Shown here piece by piece: positions 23,618 through 26,242 of a stretch of 26,242 nucleotides of DNA (position 1 is its first letter; each line of letters starts with the position of its first letter). The notes beneath the pieces were generated by a model. That model saw nothing but the letters and a program-made list of their open reading frames with translations, was not told where the DNA came from and searched no databases. Source of the DNA: CAZKVU01 sp964556475 (GTDB lineage: Bacteria; Patescibacteriota; Microgenomatia; UBA1406; HO2-37-13b); assembly GCA_964556475.1 (NCBI GenBank), contig CAZKVU010000013.1, forward strand, positions 1-26,242, written 5' to 3'. Both the position numbers and the translations under genes were made by a program.

Positions 23618-24996
23618 TATGCACCAAATTCTTTTTCAGACAGGCCATTTTCCTCTATCTCTGGCGCAATTCTCAGGAAATATTTTGGGGTGGGTTTGGT
23701 GTCGTCAGGCTTAATGCCATAGTATGATAAGAGGTATGCAAAGCCATATCCCCTACCAAGCGGTACGTTGTAGCTCAAGCTGAAATATGGATCATGCTGA
23801 TCTGCCATATATTTTACAAGCGCTTTTTTGTAATGCAGACTTGCCGGGTCATCGCGAGTCAACACTGGTCGTATATTGCCGATAACAAGCCCTATTATAA
23901 TTACAGCGATAACAAATCGAAGCTGTTTTTTCCAAAAATGCGCACAGACATAGGCGGCAAATAATATCAATAGCGATGTTACTGTAGAAAAATAATATTC
24001 AGAAATAGTTCCTTTATAGAATGAAAGCGTTATGAGTGGCACAGCGATCCATGAGTAAATGGTTATCATGTGCATAATTCTTTGGTTTTTTGAGCTGAAT
24101 TTTTTTGTGGTGAAAATGAGATGCGTTGCAATAATCGTGATAAGGATAAGAGTAATATTGAGTGATGCTACGAGCTGTGCATTATGTGTAAATGTTAGTA
24201 GATTTGGATTGCGAATATATATGATGAGCGCGCGTGTGAAATCAATCCCCTGGTGGGCTGTGTTTGAGTTTAAGAAACCAAGAAGCAATTTAGTATTGAG
24301 AAAATCATGTCGGATGTCAAAAATGATAAGTGGTGCAAATGAAAGTACAAAAATAATAAGGCCTATTGCAGTGGGCCGAAATATTTTTTTTAACGACTTA
24401 TCAATGAATATGATGTATGCGATAGTGAGGCCTAATTGAATGGCTAAATAAACTGCTGCTGCATGAGCTTGAAATGTAAGTGAAAGTATAATAAATGCCC
24501 CAATGAGGAATGAATAGCGTTTTTGAATAATCTGATAGATGCAGTAGTACATGAGGATGGTAAGTAACGGCATATACATTACATTCCAGGCAGTTAGTTG
24601 TGGCAATAATGCGCTGAAAAGACCAGCAAAAATTGCAACTTTAGATCCGAAGAGCTTATTGGTGATAAAAATGTATCCTGCTGTTGTTACAACCCCGATA
24701 AGTCCTGCTAGAATCGACGCTGCAATCGGGTCGCCTTTTGTTACGGCATAAAATGGCGTTAAGACATAGTAATGCAGCGGGCCGAGGAAAAATCCTTCCG
24801 GGCCAACAGCACGAGATCCCAAAAGCGTGGGACTTTTTTGTTGAATAATGCGTTCATATACCACTTGTGCATCACGTTCCTGATCCCATTCAAAAAGATG
24901 TGTTTTTTCAAGCTGATAGAAATTGGTAAAGATACTGAGGATGATTATGGCGAGGAAAATTGTGCGGGTTGTGAGAAATTTTTGTAGCAATTTCAC
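23593..24996 (-). CDS. GT39/ArnT-like membrane glycosyltransferase
   Basis: About 467 aa from a GTG start at 24994-24996. A longer frame reaches an ATG at 25095, but its first 33 codons look non-coding and span the predicted promoter (TATACT, 25006-25011), so I prefer GTG. After the first helix, EWDQERDAQ (Asp 38, Glu 40, Asp 42) gives the acidic first-loop motif of PMT/ArnT enzymes, followed by GPEGFFLGPLHYYVLTPFYA and about 11 further helices. A ~70-residue soluble C-terminus follows. Predicted activity is transfer of a sugar from a polyprenyl-phosphate donor onto lipid or protein on the outer face. Together with the convergent gene it suggests surface glycosylation. Confidence 0.8.
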   Translation of the reverse strand: MKLLQKFLTTRTIFLAIIILSIFTNFYQLEKTHLFEWDQERDAQVVYERIIQQKSPTLLGSRAVGPEGFFLGPLHYYVLTPFYAVTKGDPIAASILAGLIGVVTTAGYIFITNKLFGSKVAIFAGLFSALLPQLTAWNVMYMPLLTILMYYCIYQIIQKRYSFLIGAFIILSLTFQAHAAAVYLAIQLGLTIAYIIFIDKSLKKIFRPTAIGLIIFVLSFAPLIIFDIRHDFLNTKLLLGFLNSNTAHQGIDFTRALIIYIRNPNLLTFTHNAQLVASLNITLILITIIATHLIFTTKKFSSKNQRIMHMITIYSWIAVPLITLSFYKGTISEYYFSTVTSLLILFAAYVCAHFWKKQLRFVIAVIIIGLVIGNIRPVLTRDDPASLHYKKALVKYMADQHDPYFSLSYNVPLGRGYGFAYLLSYYGIKPDDTKPTPKYFLRIAPEIEENGLSEKEFGAYYLSKRVE

Positions 24997-25005
24997 TATG
25001 AAGTT

Positions 25006-25011
25006 AGTATA
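25006..25011 (-). promoter_or_regulatory. -10 hexamer of the GT39-like gene
   Basis: TATACT on the minus strand, 9 nt before the GTG start codon at 24996. It supports the GTG over the upstream ATG at 25095, which lies before this promoter. Confidence 0.45.
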
Positions 25012-25046
25012 GCAGAAAGATAAAGGTGAGTTGAGAGTGCGAATTG

Positions 25047-25152
25047 TGTGGTGCAAAGGGTACGGACAGAAAGGTGGATGACGCGCTAGCGTCAAGTCGG
25101 CTTGCGCCGATTGTCGCTTTCGCGACTCCTTTCCTTATCTGTCCGCACCACA
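25047..25152. other. branched multi-hairpin element at the edge of the GC-rich insert
   Basis: Nested inverted repeats: TGTGGTG (25047-25053) pairs with CACCACA (25146-25152); CGGACAGA-AAGG (25063-25074) with CCTT-A-TCTGTCCG (25133-25145). Inside are three adjacent hairpins, GACGC-GCTA-GCGTC (25080-25093), CGGC-TTGC-GCCG (25098-25109) and TCGC-TTTC-GCGA (25114-25125). The result is a four-way junction, in DNA or RNA. It lies 15 bp after the stop of the GC-rich gene (as read on the minus strand). No T-run follows, so it is not a simple terminator. It is not a tRNA: no anticodon or T-arm is present. Confidence 0.7.
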
Positions 25153-25167
25153 GTGCACGTTGATGTG

Positions 25168-25896
25168 TCAGTTGGCGATGGCTTGCTTGAAGAGCGGGCT
25201 CATGGCGGGCACGGGCGGCGGGGGTGGCGGGCACTCCACCTTGATGGTGCGGTTCGTGGGGTTCCACTTGCCACCGGTGTAGGGCACGATGCCCGCATCG
25301 GCGAGCGAGTGCTCGAGGACGAGACCCGAAGGCCAGAGCAGGTCGACGAACAGGTCAGTGTCCCCGTCTCCGAGGTCCACGATGTATGGGTCGGAGAGGA
25401 CCATGTACGGCCCCCAGGGCTCGCTGGTCTGGTGGAGCAGGTTGATGCACAGCCCCGGGTGGACTTGGGCGGGGTCGGTGATCTGGTTCTCCAGGATCTC
25501 GGGCCGCACGAGGGTCAGCTCCGGGAGTCCCCAGGGGTTCAGGCTTGGGGGCATGTGGGCGTCTTCCAACTGCCAGCGGCACGGATCGTCGTAGAGTCCA
25601 GCGAGCGGGTCCACGTCGAGTCGGTCCATCGGATCGATGGGAAGGATCTCGATCTGGTCCGGGACGTTGACGGTGGCGCTGGCGCTGTTGTACGAGCCGG
25701 CGACGTCGACGTTCACGGGGGCATCCACGTCGACCAGGTAGTGGTTGTGGACCTCCTCGGTGAGGTTGAGGACTACAGGTTGGGTGTACGTCCGGCTGTG
25801 TTCGTAGGCCGCGCCAAGCGCAGCGCCGAGGAACAGGATCAACATCGTGTACGCGAGCGCGCCGACGGTCGAGTAGAAGCGGGTTTGGCGGTACAT
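25168..25896 (-). CDS. GC-rich one-TM acidic exported protein of unknown function (probable foreign gene)
   Basis: 242 aa from the ATG at 25894-25896, chosen because AAGGAG lies 8 nt upstream, the only strong Shine-Dalgarno sequence I see in the window. One membrane helix at ~9-30 (STVGALAYTMLILFLGAALG) follows a short N-terminus. The rest is acidic, with repeated valine/aspartate strands (YLVDVDAPVNVDVAG, then SASATVNVPDQIEILPIDP) suggesting beta structure, DLGDGDTDLFVDLLWPSG, and a late run of six prolines. No family recognised. GC content is far above the rest of the window, clearly over 60% by eye, and codon choice is G/C-ending. The frame is also open upstream to a TTG at 26094, but that part is AT-rich. 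Transfer from a GC-rich source or an assembly chimera are both possible. Confidence 0.7.
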   Translation of the reverse strand: MYRQTRFYSTVGALAYTMLILFLGAALGAAYEHSRTYTQPVVLNLTEEVHNHYLVDVDAPVNVDVAGSYNSASATVNVPDQIEILPIDPMDRLDVDPLAGLYDDPCRWQLEDAHMPPSLNPWGLPELTLVRPEILENQITDPAQVHPGLCINLLHQTSEPWGPYMVLSDPYIVDLGDGDTDLFVDLLWPSGLVLEHSLADAGIVPYTGGKWNPTNRTIKVECPPPPPPVPAMSPLFKQAIAN

Positions 25897-26115
25897 TGGG
25901 GGCTCTCCTTGTGCAAACGCCTGTGAGTAGGCGTTATCGAGCTCTTCAGCAAATGCTTCGAGCGCAAGAAGGCTAGAGATAAAGAATAAATAGTTAATAT
26001 TCTCAAGCCCTCGTATGCTCGAAGCAGCAACTGACAATATTTCAACGTGCAATCTTACGTTTGTACTAAATACTATAAGATAGCAAATATCCAATAGATT
26101 TAGCTCAAATATCTA
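25897..26115. other. AT-rich leader region of the GC-rich gene
   Basis: No separate gene is supported. From the predicted start of transcription (~26109, minus strand) to the ATG at 25896 is a ~213-nt leader with the hairpin at 25917-25934. The frame of the GC-rich gene is open through it from a TTG at 26094, so an N-terminal extension cannot be excluded. Confidence 0.4.
25917..25934. other. 6-bp hairpin upstream of the GC-rich gene's ribosome-binding site
   Basis: ACGCCT-GTGAGT-AGGCGT, perfect 6-bp arms with a 6-nt loop, just upstream of the Shine-Dalgarno AAGGAG on the minus strand. The GC-rich composition ends at about this point. The 7-mer GTGCAAA next to it (25911-25917) also occurs at 25051-25057, beside the branched element at the other end. 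Confidence 0.5.
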
Positions 26116-26144
26116 ATTATACTAAAAACTATAGGACATGTCAA
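26116..26144 (-). promoter_or_regulatory. perfect consensus sigma-70 promoter reading toward the GC-rich gene
   Basis: On the minus strand TTGACA (26139-26144), a 17-bp spacer and TATAAT (26116-26121): consensus in both boxes and in spacing. The spacer contains TCCTATAG, the same core as the 13-bp repeats at 4181-4219, placed where a repressor could block RNA polymerase. The next gene downstream is the GC-rich ORF. Confidence 0.75.
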
Positions 26145-26242
26145 GATTCAGGAAGAAAATTGAGCTCAAAGAAAAAGATTCGAGCTCAGTTCGTTACCTG
26201 TACAACGTAATGTTTATGAAAGTAGGTATTTTTCCTGTTTAA
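26145..26242. other. AT-rich end of window with GAGCTC-type palindromes
   Basis: Contains TTGAGCTCAA (26159-26168, a perfect 10-bp palindrome) and CGAGCTCAG (about 26180), similar in style to the AGCTCAA motifs at 5183-5245. Both stretches are followed by TGTACAACG. No gene is visible up to the window end. Confidence 0.4.

Noticed and set aside
24997..25095. N-terminal 33-residue extension of the GT39-like protein from the ATG at 25095
   Set aside because: It would place the start upstream of the best promoter and add a Pro/His-rich segment before the first helix; the GTG at 24996 fits the leaderless pattern.
25062..25150. tRNA or tRNA-like molecule (the right arm ends in CCGCACCA)
   Set aside because: No anticodon loop, no T-loop GTTC motif, and the first acceptor pair would be an A-C mismatch.
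25047..25152. Integron attC site
   Set aside because: The fold resembles attC, but the required RYYYAAC and GTTRRRY core boxes are absent and no integrase gene of the integron type is present.
25102..25926. 274-aa plus-strand frame in the GC-rich insert
   Set aside because: GC-rich DNA opens long frames on both strands. The minus-strand frame has an SD sequence, a TM helix and a promoter; the plus-strand one has none and an Arg/Gly/Val-rich random-like product.

Overview
The window looks like a metagenome-assembled scaffold from a low-GC (about 38-40% by eye) member of the Candidate Phyla Radiation (Patescibacteria), most likely the Microgenomates side. This rests on gene content and style, not on a marker-gene tree: small LCP-type and GT-C envelope proteins, membrane-anchored Cys-rich proteins with long Pro/Thr/Ser linkers, SD-less genes, and an isolated tgt. 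TGA is used as a stop (for example at 3951-3953), so the genetic code looks standard and not the UGA-Gly code of Gracilibacteria/SR1. Two runs of exactly 100 N (10305-10404 and 16044-16143) are scaffold joins of unknown true length, and each interrupts a gene.

Layout. 1-1461 (+): the 3' end of a CPA2-type cation antiporter or K+ channel with a TrkA-N (RCK) domain, then a membrane-anchored LytR_C-domain protein. 1464-2324 (-): a TPR protein with an acidic tail. 2416-3953 (+): yebC and a multi-pass membrane protein, closed by a palindromic terminator. 3954-5262: a 1.3-kb region without a convincing gene, packed with palindromes and degenerate repeats. 5263-7848 (-): a three-gene operon of ABC ATPase, ABC-2 permease and inositol-monophosphatase-family phosphatase. 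7869-10303 (+): an LCP protein, an ECF-sigma-like protein and a one-TM exported protein. 10405-14017 (-): an operon of three membrane-anchored, Cys-rich and Pro/Thr-rich surface proteins. 14079-17188 (-): an RsuA/RluB-type pseudouridine synthase and a membrane-anchored alpha-2-macroglobulin-like protein that ends before the thioester region. 17249-17334: tRNA-Ser(GGA). 17520-19595 (+): a Xer recombinase and an aromatic amino-acid permease-family transporter. 19647-19805 (-): a 52-aa one-TM protein. 19884-22087 (+): tgt and a probable HD-type phosphohydrolase. 22091-22167: tRNA-Gly(TCC). 22232-24996: two convergent GT-C-like membrane proteins. 25047-26144: a GC-rich single-gene insert in AT-rich surroundings, with a multi-hairpin element on one side and a hairpin plus a consensus sigma-70 promoter on the other.

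Much of the window serves the cell envelope: LCP and LytR_C proteins, an ABC exporter, GT-C glycosyltransferases, an A2M-like protein and the surface-protein operon. Many first genes of transcription units have a -10 hexamer 5-9 nt (mostly 6) before the start codon and no Shine-Dalgarno sequence, which predicts leaderless mRNAs. The clearest case is the palindrome ATTATAAT at 7855-7862, placed symmetrically between two divergent start codons. The GC-rich gene at 25168-25896 is the exception, with a strong AAGGAG ribosome-binding site.

Best candidates for something undescribed are the GC-rich insert with its branched hairpin element, the repeat-rich region at 3954-5262, and the modular surface-protein operon.
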